The notes beneath the pieces are model-generated. The model saw nothing but the letters and a program-made list of their open reading frames with translations. It did no database searches and was not told the DNA's origin. From assembly GCA_018242505.1 (NCBI GenBank), contig JAFEBU010000016.1, forward strand, positions 1 through 32,843: a DNA stretch of 32,843 nucleotides, given 5' to 3'. Shown here in pieces: positions 24,226 through 31,818 of this stretch (within the stretch, counting starts at the first letter, position 1; each line of letters opens with the position of its first letter). The stretch is from Pseudomonadota bacterium (GTDB taxonomy: Bacteria; Pseudomonadota; Alphaproteobacteria; Reyranellales; Reyranellaceae). A program made the translations under genes and the position numbers.

Positions 24226-24528
24226 TTCAGCAATTTTCCGTTTCCGAGCTGGGGCGATCCCGTGAACGCCCGCCGTTCAGACGCGCCAACCTATATGGGC
24301 CTTCGCACGCCGATTGTCAGGGGAAAGTGCGAACAAATATCTCGACGATGGCGCCCGATTGCACTGGACATTCACTGCCCCGGCACGGCAGGCGTTCGGC
24401 GCCACGATGGCAAGGCCGGTCGCTGCAATCGCTCCGGCACGCAGCGCGACCCCGGCGACCAGGGTCGCGCCGGCGATCGTGTCCGTCTCTCGGTCTTTCC
24501 GCCTCTCCGTCTTTCCGTTTGTCTCATG
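24226..24528. other. Gene-free stretch
   Basis: No convincing gene, RNA or repeat is visible between the CsbD-like gene and the possible membrane-protein gene at 24529. Open frames here are composition artefacts. It probably holds the promoter of the CsbD-like gene, but no consensus is clear. Confidence 0.5.
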
Positions 24529-24810
24529 TCACACCCTGCTGGCGTGCAGGCGCGTCGCCGGCCGCTGCACGAAGACCAGGAGGCGGACGATCATGAAGGC
24601 CGCGATCACAGCCGCGGCGATGAAGCGGAAGATCGGCGTGACCTCCGGAATCTTGCCGACCCACGGAATCTTGCCGGCTCGCGGAATCTTGCCGGCCCGA
24701 TCGTCGACGGCGAGATCATGCCCCGGTTCGTTCAGACCGCAGTTCCCTCGCAGGAGATGAGGGACATCAGCACCGGAAAGCCGCGCGACGAAGGCATGCA
24801 TCATGGGCAT
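24529..24810 (-). CDS. Possible small membrane protein with repeat-extended N-terminus
   Basis: A 93-residue frame whose last third has one hydrophobic helix, TPIFRFIAAAVIAAFMIVRL (about 58-77), with a basic tail (VFVQRPATRLH). It is preceded by three 6-residue repeats (GKIPRA, GKIPWV, GKIPEV) coded by the 18-bp array at 24646-24699. The helix looks genuine, but the N-terminal 40 residues do not, so the real start may lie within or near the repeat. There are ATGs at 24810 and just inside, near an inverted GCATGCAT sequence. Unknown function. Confidence 0.4.
   Translation of the reverse strand: MPMMHAFVARLSGADVPHLLRGNCGLNEPGHDLAVDDRAGKIPRAGKIPWVGKIPEVTPIFRFIAAAVIAAFMIVRLLVFVQRPATRLHASRV
24646..24699. 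repeat. 18-bp tandem array, three copies
   Basis: Units at 24646, 24664 and 24682, each CGGAATCTTGCCG followed by 5 variable bases. On the minus strand they code for GKIP-type hexapeptide repeats in a possible small membrane protein. Confidence 0.9.
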
Positions 24811-24908
24811 GCATCGTACCGGCCTGCGCCCGATTGGCGCGCCCGCGCACTCACCCTTCAGGCAGTGTGAATGCGCGGCACGCGACGAGAATCAGGCGAC
24901 GATCAGGA

Positions 24909-25115
24909 TCAGGCGGCGAGCCTGCCCTGGCCGTGACGGCGCGGAACCTTCGTGCCGCGGTCGTAGAACACTGTCACGATGACGCCGCCGCCGCCGTTGC
25001 GCGGCCGCGTGATGGCAGAATGCAGATCGAATGACGACGATTGCCGCGCCAGCCAATTCTCGGCCTGCCGTTCGACAATGGCACGACGCATTCCACTGAA
25101 CACCTTGCGCTTCAT
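24909..25115 (-). CDS. Small basic hypothetical protein
   Basis: A 68-residue protein starting MKRKVFSGMRRAIVERQAEN, then WLARQSSSFDLHSAITR and a VIVTVFYDRGTKVPRR end. It is rich in Arg and could bind nucleic acid or membrane lipids. The ATG at 25115 follows GGGGGTCC; 8 codons of the same frame lie further upstream. The upstream sequence includes TGTGTGGGA, as also found before paralogues B and C. Not recognised. Confidence 0.5.
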   Translation of the reverse strand: MKRKVFSGMRRAIVERQAENWLARQSSSFDLHSAITRPRNGGGGVIVTVFYDRGTKVPRRHGQGRLAA

Positions 25116-25326
25116 ATGGACCCCCAATCTTTCCCACACAGTCCGGGGCCCTAATGCGCGCGTTGGCCGCAGGCCGTCAACGGCTGCACAAGCAATTCAA
25201 ACAAATGATACACTTGGACTCAGGCGGGGACCTTCTATTCAAAGATTGAATGAGAGTGCTGGCGTAGAGTCGCGCGCGCCGGTGCACCGGTCACGGTGCG
25301 AAGCACGGGGAGCAAAGACGAAGACG

Positions 25327-25797
25327 ATGTCGAGACCAGGATTGCGAACCACCCTTGCCATGGCCGCAGTATTGCTTGCCGTCGCGACGCCAGGCGGCGC
25401 GTCGGCGCAGACCGTGCTCGATGGCAACACCATCGTTCTCGAAGGCCGACACGTGCGGCTGTGGGGCATCGATGCGCCCGACCTCCACGCGACCTGCAGC
25501 GGCTGGCCGGCCGGCGAGATCGCCGCCGCCTTCCTCCACGACCTGATCAGCAACCGCTCGATCGCCTGCGCGGCGCACGGGGTGCATGCCACCGGAAAGC
25601 TGTTCGGCATCTGCCGCGCAGCCGGCGTCGATGTCGGCGCCACCATGGTACGCAAGGGCATGGCGTGGGCCGCGGTCAAATACACGCGCGACTATGTCCA
25701 GCAGGAGGCCGCCGCCAAGGCGGAAAACCTCGGCATCTACGCCCATCACTGTTTGCCGGGCCCCGATACGATCCCGAACCCGACCAACGCCCAGTAG
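25327..25797 (+). CDS. Exported SNase-fold protein with altered active site
   Basis: A 156-residue secreted protein with a signal peptide (1-about 28, ending GGASAQ) and a staphylococcal-nuclease fold: TVLDGNTIVLEGRHVRLWGIDAPDL (29-53) and VRKGMAWAAVKYTRDYVQQE (about 109-128). In the nuclease the key residues are Asp19, Asp21, Arg35, Asp40, Glu43 and Arg87. Here DGNT replaces DGDT (Asp21 to Asn), DAPD replaces D-x-PE (Glu43 to Asp) and TGKL replaces YGRxL (Arg87 to Lys); the Arg35 and Asp40 equivalents remain. Reduced or absent nuclease activity is likely. Three Cys (in ATCSG, SIACA, GICRA) could make disulfides. A short GGGGAGC lies about 13 bases upstream of the ATG. Function uncertain; periplasmic. 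Confidence 0.82.
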   Translation: MSRPGLRTTLAMAAVLLAVATPGGASAQTVLDGNTIVLEGRHVRLWGIDAPDLHATCSGWPAGEIAAAFLHDLISNRSIACAAHGVHATGKLFGICRAAGVDVGATMVRKGMAWAAVKYTRDYVQQEAAAKAENLGIYAHHCLPGPDTIPNPTNAQ

Positions 25798-25903
25798 ACA
25801 CACCGTCAGGCGCCCCCGTGTCGCCAAAATCCGGTCCGCCATAAAAAATCCCCGAAGAGCCGCCATAGAGCGCCTCCTCCCTCACTGAAAATCGGACAAG
25901 ACC

Positions 25904-26272
25904 ATGCGCCCGCTGCCCATTGCAGCCCTTCTGCTCTCGACGCTCCTCCTCCAGGCCTGCGCGCCGGCCTACGAGAACGGCCACCTTTCACGCTTCATCA
26001 ACCACCAGCGCGAGACACGCGACGCCTGCCTCAGGACGCATGTCGGCCAGCAGGACGACCGGGTCTCGGCACCGAATGACGTCGCGCGCGCGATTGCCGC
26101 CGCCTGCGCTCCGGAGAACGACCGGCTGATCCAGGCCATGTCGACGGCCGACCCCAGCGGCGAGTCGCAGATCGCAGAGGCCGTGCGCAAGGACGCCACG
26201 GTCAAGGCCGAGACCTATATCCGCGAACTGCGCGCCCGTCCGGGCGCAACAACCGTGCCGCTGCTGAACTAG
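25904..26272 (+). CDS. Small lipoprotein
   Basis: A 122-residue exported lipoprotein. The signal (MRPLPIAALLLSTLLLQAC) ends with a lipobox LQAC; Cys19 would be lipidated and anchored in a membrane. The mature chain has two further Cys (DACLRTH and AAACAPE) and a helical charged part (SQIAEAVRKDATVKAETYI). No family recognised. The ribosome site is weak. It follows the SNase-like gene after 106 bases on the same strand; whether they share a transcript is unclear. Confidence 0.78.
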   Translation: MRPLPIAALLLSTLLLQACAPAYENGHLSRFINHQRETRDACLRTHVGQQDDRVSAPNDVARAIAAACAPENDRLIQAMSTADPSGESQIAEAVRKDATVKAETYIRELRARPGATTVPLLN

Positions 26273-26323
26273 GTGTGGAATGTCACCGGTGCCGCGCTAT
26301 GCGCGGACACCGGGGCGCCACCG

Positions 26324-26635
26324 TCAGAGAAGATCGTCAAAGCACCAGGTGGCGAGGCTCCACAGCGCCACCAGCCCGGTCACGACCGACAGGAAGGCGC
26401 CGCCCACGATCGCAGTCCAGTCGCTGCCGTAGACATTGTCGAACCAGAGCCAGTAGAGCGCCGTTCCGGAGAGCATCATCAGCCCGACGAGTGCAAGCCG
26501 GAGCGTCCAGCGCCACACGCTGAAGAAGTGCGAGCGCGCGAAGCGCATGCACTGGTTGTAGCGCCGCTTGATCACCGTCAGCGCCAAAGGTTCACGGGTG
26601 CTCGCAGGCACCCAATCGCCCGTCACATCGATCAT
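26324..26635 (-). CDS. Small two-helix membrane protein, LYWxWFDNxY paralogue B
   Basis: A 103-residue relative of the genes at 17720 and 26790. The polar N-terminus (1-36) differs; then VWRWTLRLALVGLMMLSGTA forms helix one, the signature LYWLWFDNVYGSDW with GG follows (about 60-80), and helix two ends ALWSLATWCFDDLL. The ATG at 26635 follows TGTGTGGGATATAAACA, and the same TGTGTGGGA word precedes paralogue C. It lies convergent with the lipoprotein gene and downstream of C, 154 bases away, so B and C look like a local duplication that has diverged. Confidence 0.8.
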   Translation of the reverse strand: MIDVTGDWVPASTREPLALTVIKRRYNQCMRFARSHFFSVWRWTLRLALVGLMMLSGTALYWLWFDNVYGSDWTAIVGGAFLSVVTGLVALWSLATWCFDDLL

Positions 26636-26700
26636 TGTTTATATCCCACACACTACGGCGCCATCTGTACCCCTACAGAGAGGCGCCCTACCCGCGCGCA

Positions 26701-26710
26701 GTAATATTAC
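26701..26710. promoter_or_regulatory. AT-rich 10-bp palindrome
   Basis: GTAATATTAC, a perfect palindrome, lies in an AT-rich patch 66 bases upstream of paralogue B. It could be an operator or merely part of a promoter. Confidence 0.25.
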
Positions 26711-26789
26711 CGCACCATCGCCGCAGCAAGTGAAATCTGCCGATAACGCCTCGTTGATACAATTCTCTTGAGGACAGCTTCGGCGGTGG

Positions 26790-27062
26790 TCACGAGGCGT
26801 CGGAGAACCAGGTGCCGACCGACCAGATCGCGACCAGCAGCATGGTGAAAGCAAGCGCGATGCCCCCGACCGTGTCGCACCAGTGCCGGCCGTAGATATT
26901 GTCGAACCAGATCCAGTAGAGGACCGTGCCGCCCATCAACGTGAGCAGCGGCAAGGCGAAGCGAAGAACCCATTGCCACAGGACAGGCGCCGGCAGGCGC
27001 CGCCCGCGTCCGGTCGGCCGGAAATGGCCATGTGACCTGACGCTATCTGAAATAGCAGCCAT
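26790..27062 (-). CDS. Small two-helix membrane protein, LYWxWFDNxY paralogue C
   Basis: A 90-residue member of the same group. Polar basic N-terminus (1-28), VLWQWVLRFALPLLTLMGGT forming helix one, LYWIWFDNIYGRHW plus GG, and helix two AFTMLLVAIWSVGTWFSD. It is closest to paralogue A in the signature and in DNA around it (a shared run GTCGAACCAGATCCAGTAGA on the plus strand). The ATG at 27062 follows TGTGTGTGGGAATTGTC; the in-frame ATG 6 codons upstream lies before that word and is rejected. Confidence 0.8.
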   Translation of the reverse strand: MAAISDSVRSHGHFRPTGRGRRLPAPVLWQWVLRFALPLLTLMGGTVLYWIWFDNIYGRHWCDTVGGIALAFTMLLVAIWSVGTWFSDAS

Positions 27063-27269
27063 GACAATTCCCACACACAATATCCCCGGACATCACGCTA
27101 GCGGGGGCAAGGGCGTGCTGAAAGGCACGAATCGGTTTGACCCAAACTGGTCACGGACTTGCCGCCACTGGATTCTGGATGCACCAATCGTGAACTGTTG
27201 CACGCTTCAGGGACCGGGGAGGTGTGTGTCGCTCATGTCTGCAACCCGATCCGGACCAAGAGCCCGACC

Positions 27270-27515
27270 ATGAAAACACTGATCGCCGTCGCGACCGTCG
27301 CTTCGATTTGCCTGCCCTTCGCGGCATTCGCCGACGACGGCGCCTACTGCAGCCAGCTTGCCCAGACCTACCGTCGCGCCGTTGGATCGAGCCCGTCCAC
27401 CGGCGGTCCTGTTCCCGTGGCATTGGAGGGCTGCAAGACCGATCCCGCGAAATCGATCCCGGTGCTGGAGAAGGCCTTGCAGGAGAGGAAAGTGACCCTG
27501 CCCAAACGGGACTGA
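27270..27515 (+). CDS. Small exported protein with two cysteines
   Basis: An 81-residue protein: signal peptide MKTLIAVATVASICLPFAAF ending FA|DDG, then a short mature chain with two Cys (YCSQLAQTYRRAVG and LEGCKTDP) that could bridge. The mature part ends in a charged helix (PVLEKALQERKVTLPKRD). Short exported helical proteins of this type are frequent in alphaproteobacteria, without known function. It is divergent from paralogue C with 207 bases between. Confidence 0.72.
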   Translation: MKTLIAVATVASICLPFAAFADDGAYCSQLAQTYRRAVGSSPSTGGPVPVALEGCKTDPAKSIPVLEKALQERKVTLPKRD

Positions 27516-27812
27516 GCGCAGCCCGAACGCGCCGCTCGCCCGCCCTCCTCGTCATGCCGATCGCCCTCACGCTGATCGCCCACGCTGATCCGGTACGCCG
27601 TGCTGGCGACGATCCACGGCCAACCGCTGGCCGCAGCCAGGCGGGCCCGGGCGGCGGCACAGCCTGCCGAATGGTTGCGACCCTCTCGATCATGCTGCCG
27701 ATTCATTTACCCCTGTCGCTTTACACGCCCCGGACGAAGCGCCGGGAAAGACTACCATGCGCCGCCTCCGTCTCGAACGGCCGCAGTCGCCGCAATAGTG
27801 GCGGCCGCCGTG
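27516..27812. other. Gene-free stretch
   Basis: Nothing convincing between the small exported protein and the CopC-like gene. Open frames on either strand have no protein-like pattern. The two flanking genes are convergent, so termination of both is expected here, but no clear hairpin with a T-run is present. Confidence 0.45.
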
Positions 27813-28202
27813 TCACTCCTTGGGGCGCTTGCCGGCCTTGACGGAGAACGCGATCTTGCCGCGCTCGACATCGCCGCCATCGACTGTGGAGACGACCCAG
27901 GCGAACGTGTAGTCCCCCGGCTCCAGTGCCGGGACCTGCGCGAACAGGACCTCGGGGGCGGATTTCAACCGCGGATGCAGGGTTTGCAGGACTTCGCCGC
28001 CGCGCTCGATGACGAGCGTCGAGCGGACATGGTCGACCGGCCGATCGAAGCGCACGTAGAAGCCCGCGGGCCGGCTCTCGATCGCGGCGTTGGCCGCGGG
28101 GCCGGTCTCGATCACCCGCATCCCCTGCGCCCAAGCCTCGGGTTGTGAGGCCGTTGCCGCCGCGCACGCCAACGCGAGAAGCGCGAGCCGTCGCACGATC
28201 AT
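27813..28202 (-). CDS. CopC/YobA-like exported protein lacking copper ligands
   Basis: A 129-residue exported protein with the CopC beta-barrel pattern: a signal peptide (1-about 26, ending AWAQ), then PAGFYVRFDRPVDHVRSTLV, LEPGDYTFAWVVSTVDGGDV and a final GKIAFSV strand. In copper-binding CopC the mature chain begins with His and a second His lies in the SxDGHxV motif. Here the mature chain begins Gly-Met-Arg and the motif reads STVDGGDV, so both histidines are absent. Copper binding in the usual site is therefore unlikely, and no CopD-like gene adjoins. The ATG has GGGAG 8 bases upstream. Confidence 0.82.
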   Translation of the reverse strand: MIVRRLALLALACAAATASQPEAWAQGMRVIETGPAANAAIESRPAGFYVRFDRPVDHVRSTLVIERGGEVLQTLHPRLKSAPEVLFAQVPALEPGDYTFAWVVSTVDGGDVERGKIAFSVKAGKRPKE

Positions 28203-28439
28203 GACCGATCTCCCGTCGATGCGATCGCAGGATAGCAGCCGGCGGCGCGATCTCCACCATGATCGCGGTGCCCGCCGACGACGAGATCGTCTGCGCTGCT
28301 TCGGAACGTGCTCCAGCGATTGGCTTTCGGCTGCAGGCGCGAGCGCCTCACAGCGTCGACGCAGGCCCGGACGCATCCTCTCTCGCAGCTCCTTGAACAT
28401 GACGTAGAGTCCTGGAGCAGGACGTAGAGTCGCTGGGCT

Positions 28440-28464
28440 GGAACAGTCTCCTATCTGGATGGTT
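28440..28464 (+). promoter_or_regulatory. Possible EcfG-like promoter facing the gene-poor region
   Basis: GGAAC (28440-28444) is followed after 16 bases by GGTT (28461-28464), close to the EcfG consensus but with G for C in the -10. It would transcribe toward 28528. Tentative, as no clear gene follows. Confidence 0.3.
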
Positions 28465-29233
28465 TGATACGCCGATTCTCGACTCTTCTGCTCGCGATCA
28501 ACCGTCAGAAGATCTCGAGTCCCGTAAATGGAAGATCCCGAGTCCCATGAAATCGCCATCGCTCTCGAAGAGTACTTTCGTTCAAGAGCTATTTGTCTCA
28601 CGCCCGGAGCGCGTCACGCCTTCGACCCCATTGTTCCGGTTGGGAGAAGCAGTCGAGCTGGTCCGCAGACGCTTGATGGCGTGCGCTCTGCAGTTGAAAA
28701 ATTGAGGCCGGGAACGAGAGAGTTGATTCGGGGGACGAGAAAGAGCACTCGCAAAGGACGTCCGGGCACGTCGCCACTTTATCTATCGTGTTCCCGCACC
28801 GGCATCTGTCGTGTTCCCGCACCGGCGCCGAGTTGCCGTACAGCCATCGCGCGCGCAAGCGCATCGACCTCGAACCCGCCATGCAGGGCCGCAAGCGCCA
28901 GCACATCGGCGACGGCGATCCGACGAGCGCCGTCGCCGCAACGGGCAGCAGCGAGTCAATTGCGCGCGGGCTGGACGGTACGGATCGAAACATCGCTCCG
29001 CCTCGCCTGCACGCACGAGGCGATCCTGGTCAACGACAGCCTGCCCCCATGGGAAGGCGCCGAGGAATCCCACCCGGGACCGCCGCATCCCGCGCGATTG
29101 CCTGTCGCGAAGTCGCTGCAGTTGATGGCCTCCTTCCGTGGCTCCCGTGTGAGGGGCAGCATCGTGAACTGTGTGATGGACGGCATCATGGACCCTGTGA
29201 TGGACCGCTGCCCGCGAAGCGGGCGAAAGGGTC

Positions 29234-29275
29234 ATGCGCATCGGCATCGATGCCCATGCCCTCCGGTCCTGCTGA
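29234..29275 (+). pseudogene. Remnant of a glycosyltransferase start
   Basis: ATG at 29234 reads MRIGIDAHALRSC then stop at 29273-29275. MRIGIDAHA is the typical first strand of group 1/4 (GT-B) glycosyltransferases. No continuation is evident in other frames nearby. It may be a truncated relic or chance. Confidence 0.2.
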
Positions 29276-29355
29276 CCATCACCGCAGCCCGCTGGTGGGG
29301 GAATCGAGCGCGACAGCGGGCAAGCGGCGATGGGGAGACAGGCCAGGCCCGGCGC

Positions 29356-30840
29356 TCAGGGCGCACAGTAGTGCCGGGCGACGACATCCAGGAGCATCCG
29401 GTCCTGTGCGTCACGCGCTCCAGCGAGGGCGCGCGCCACGGCGGGGCATTCGAACGGCTGCCAGTCGGACCCGTCGCCAAGCGGATGGAACAGCACGCTC
29501 TGCCGGTCGCTGCGGAAAAAGGTGTAGAAGGCCAGCGTCACCCGGAACCAGTCGTAGGTCGGCATCACCACGTCGCGCACGTAGTCGCCGTTGGCGCCGT
29601 ACTTGAAGAGGACGAGCGCCACCAGTGGCTGGGGGCGTCGGGAAGGCCAGGGCTCGGACACGGTCGCTGCGTCCTTCACGCCGGGCGCCACGTTGCGATC
29701 GACGAAACGCCCGAACAGGAAGAGATCGACATTGTACGAAAGCGCGCTCGCGGCGGCGATCGCGGCAAACAGCATCAACGGCCGTTCGGCGCGCCTGGGC
29801 CAATCGATCCAGGACCCATCCTTCTGGGGCCCATCCTTTTGGAGCCTATCCTTTTGGGGCCTATCCTTCCGGGGCCGATCCCGGGGCCAGTCCATCCCGG
29901 ACGCCAGCGCCAGCACGAGCGCCACCGCCAGGATGTAGGCGCCGGTGTGCCGGGCGTAGAGGCTGCTCTGCAGGCCCGTTCCGGTCACGGCGCACCACAG
30001 ACCGAACAGGGCGACGATCACCGTGATCGTCGGCAGCGAGCGCCAGCGCAGGCGCACGACCTCGGCGCCGGGCACCAGCAGCAGGAACCAGAGGGCCGCC
30101 AGGGCGGGATAAAGGACGATCGTCCTCACCATCCAGACGGGATCGATGAAGTGATAGCGTCCCTCGTCCAGCGCCGCGACGACGGTCGGGTTGCTGGGCG
30201 ACAGCCAGCGCGAGGCGATGAAATAGGCGGCGAGCTCGAGCACGGCCAAGGCGCCGCTCGCGACCAGCAGGCGCGTCGGCAGCCTTCGGCCGAACAGCGG
30301 GAGGATCAGTCCGGCGAGCAGGAACACCAGGCTGGTCAACGCGACCGCCGGATGGGTGAAGGCCATGGCCACGCCCAGCAGCAGCGTGGCGACGACGATG
30401 CCGCGCATCGATCGCAGTGGATCGGTGACGAGGATCAGCCATATCAGCCACAGGCCCAACCCCACGATCAGCTCGCTCGGGAAGTACATCAGCACCAGGA
30501 CGAGCGCGAGATAGAGCCGCGAGAAGATCCGCTCCCGTTCCATCGCCCGCAGGATCAGCCAGAACACCAGCGGCACGGCGAAGTAGAGGATGTGCGCCAG
30601 GGTCATGTAGGCGCCGGCATCGAGCCCGAACGCGACGCGCGCCGCCCAGGCCGGGCCGAAGGTCACCAGCACCGAGAGGATGCGGCTGGCAAGCTGATTG
30701 AAATAGAGATCCCAGGCGTCGCCCAGCCAGCCGGCCGACAACAGCACCGCGCCGTCGTTCAGCAGCAGGCAGTGGGTGAGCACCCCGAGAATGGCGGAAA
30801 ACAGAAAGGCCGCGAGCAACGCCGTGTCGCTTCGGTCCAT
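29356..30840 (-). CDS. Multi-pass membrane protein with repeat-expanded loop
   Basis: A 494-residue inner-membrane protein with about nine to eleven hydrophobic segments between residues 5 and 370, then a soluble C-terminal part (about 385-494). The arrangement recalls polytopic glycosyltransferase or polysaccharide-associated proteins, but no catalytic motif is clear; HCLLLNDGA near the first loop is notable only by eye. Between two hydrophobic segments (about residues 318-342) sits a run of charged 5-residue repeats (RPRKD, RPQKD, RLQKD, GPQKD) coded by a 15-bp tandem array. The ATG has AGGG 7 bases upstream. It is last of three minus-strand genes with the SDR and the single-pass protein. 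Function unknown. Confidence 0.78.
   Translation of the reverse strand: MDRSDTALLAAFLFSAILGVLTHCLLLNDGAVLLSAGWLGDAWDLYFNQLASRILSVLVTFGPAWAARVAFGLDAGAYMTLAHILYFAVPLVFWLILRAMERERIFSRLYLALVLVLMYFPSELIVGLGLWLIWLILVTDPLRSMRGIVVATLLLGVAMAFTHPAVALTSLVFLLAGLILPLFGRRLPTRLLVASGALAVLELAAYFIASRWLSPSNPTVVAALDEGRYHFIDPVWMVRTIVLYPALAALWFLLLVPGAEVVRLRWRSLPTITVIVALFGLWCAVTGTGLQSSLYARHTGAYILAVALVLALASGMDWPRDRPRKDRPQKDRLQKDGPQKDGSWIDWPRRAERPLMLFAAIAAASALSYNVDLFLFGRFVDRNVAPGVKDAATVSEPWPSRRPQPLVALVLFKYGANGDYVRDVVMPTYDWFRVTLAFYTFFRSDRQSVLFHPLGDGSDWQPFECPAVARALAGARDAQDRMLLDVVARHYCAP
29816..29887. repeat. 15-bp tandem array inside a coding gene
   Basis: Copies at 29816, 29831, 29846 and 29861, plus a partial from 29876, each like CCATCCTTTTGGGGC. 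Read in frame on the minus strand they add charged pentapeptide repeats (PQKDx type) to a loop of the membrane protein without breaking it. Confidence 0.92.
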
Positions 30841-31036
30841 GCGTCACCCTGTCGGCACTACGGGAAGAATCGAGGCAGGAACGCAACGTCCGATGTTTCG
30901 GTTGCGCGCATCGATGCTGCACTTGCCATAGAGGAGACTTCGGACGAATCGCATCGCCCATGCCATGCACAAAGCACGCCGCCGGATTGCCCTTTCACCT
31001 CTTCGTGAGATCGGCGGCGACGTGGGCGCCGCGCGT

Positions 31037-31735
31037 TCAGGCCTTGCCGTAGACCGGAATCAACGCACCTGAATGAATCGGATCGCGCAGGCCGAGTTCG
31101 GCCACGATCAGCGCGGCGAGCGAATCGGGCTTCACCCAGGAGGCGTGATCCGCCTTGGGCATGTCGGCGCGGTTGGTCGGCGTGTCGATGGTCGAGGGGC
31201 AGAGCGCGACGACCGAGATGTCCTCGCCCTTCAGCTCCTCTGCGAGCGCCACGGTGAAGGCGGCGACCGCGGCCTTCGACGCGGTGTAGGCCGTCATGTT
31301 GGCGCCCTGGCGCGGATTGAGCGCAGGCCGTGCGGAGATATTGACGATGTGCCCGCCGCGGCCGGCCTTGCGGAAGTTGGCGACCGCCTCGCGGCAGCTC
31401 AACGCACAGGAGACGAGGTTCATCGACAGCTGCTGCTGCAGGACCTTCGCCGGGCTGTCGGCGATCGGCGCCCAGGCGAAGCCGCCGGCGATGTTGACCA
31501 CGCCATGCAGCGGCGGAAGTCCGGCATAATAGGCCGCGACCGAGGCTTCGTCGGAGAGATCGACATTCGGAACGACCGACACCTTGCCCGCAGGCAGGCG
31601 ACCTGCGGGCACCGCGGTCTCGATGGCCGGCACGTGACACTCGGCGCCCGCCTCGACCAGCGCCTTCACGACCGCGCTGCCCAACGCGCCGGTCCCGCCG
31701 GTCACGACCACATGACACTCCTGCAAAGTCGGCAT
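31037..31735 (-). CDS. Short-chain dehydrogenase/reductase
   Basis: A 232-residue NAD(P)-dependent oxidoreductase of the classical SDR type. The nucleotide-binding TGGTGALG is at 12-19, NIAGG (81-85) replaces the usual NNAG, and the catalytic set is Ser134 (IVNISARPA), Tyr150 and Lys154 (YTASK). The strand VVALCPSTIDTPTNR (about 174-188) is the typical post-catalytic segment. The protein is slightly shorter than the usual 250 residues. The start at 31735 is chosen because the Rossmann strand begins within ten residues; GAGGG lies close upstream. Substrate unknown. It is downstream of the single-pass membrane protein on the same strand (83-base gap). Confidence 0.9.
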   Translation of the reverse strand: MPTLQECHVVVTGGTGALGSAVVKALVEAGAECHVPAIETAVPAGRLPAGKVSVVPNVDLSDEASVAAYYAGLPPLHGVVNIAGGFAWAPIADSPAKVLQQQLSMNLVSCALSCREAVANFRKAGRGGHIVNISARPALNPRQGANMTAYTASKAAVAAFTVALAEELKGEDISVVALCPSTIDTPTNRADMPKADHASWVKPDSLAALIVAELGLRDPIHSGALIPVYGKA

Positions 31736-31818
31736 TGCCCTCGCCTCGCTCGATCTGTTGGAGCGACAACAAACCCGAAGGACGGCGGTCTTGTCCAGCA
31801 CCCGTCGGCGAAGGACGG

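Larger units (their letters stand above)
28203..29355. other. Long gene-poor region rich in short duplications
   Basis: About 1.15 kb without a convincing gene. Short direct repeats are scattered throughout: GACGTAGAGTC at 28401 and 28421, GAT(C/T)(T/C)CGAGTCCC near 28509-28542, TCGTGTTCCCGCACCGGC near 28785 and 28808, and GTGATGGAC words near 29173-29206. A possible EcfG-like promoter at 28440 points at the weak frame starting at 28528 (MEDPESHEIAIALEEYF), which looks protein-like for about 25 residues only. A 14-codon glycosyltransferase-like start is at 29234. The region may be a decayed locus. Confidence 0.5.

Noticed and set aside
28528..31008. A plus-strand frame of 826 codons
   Set aside because: It is mostly antisense to the multi-pass membrane protein at 29356-30840; Gln/His/Arg-rich composition marks it as a shadow.
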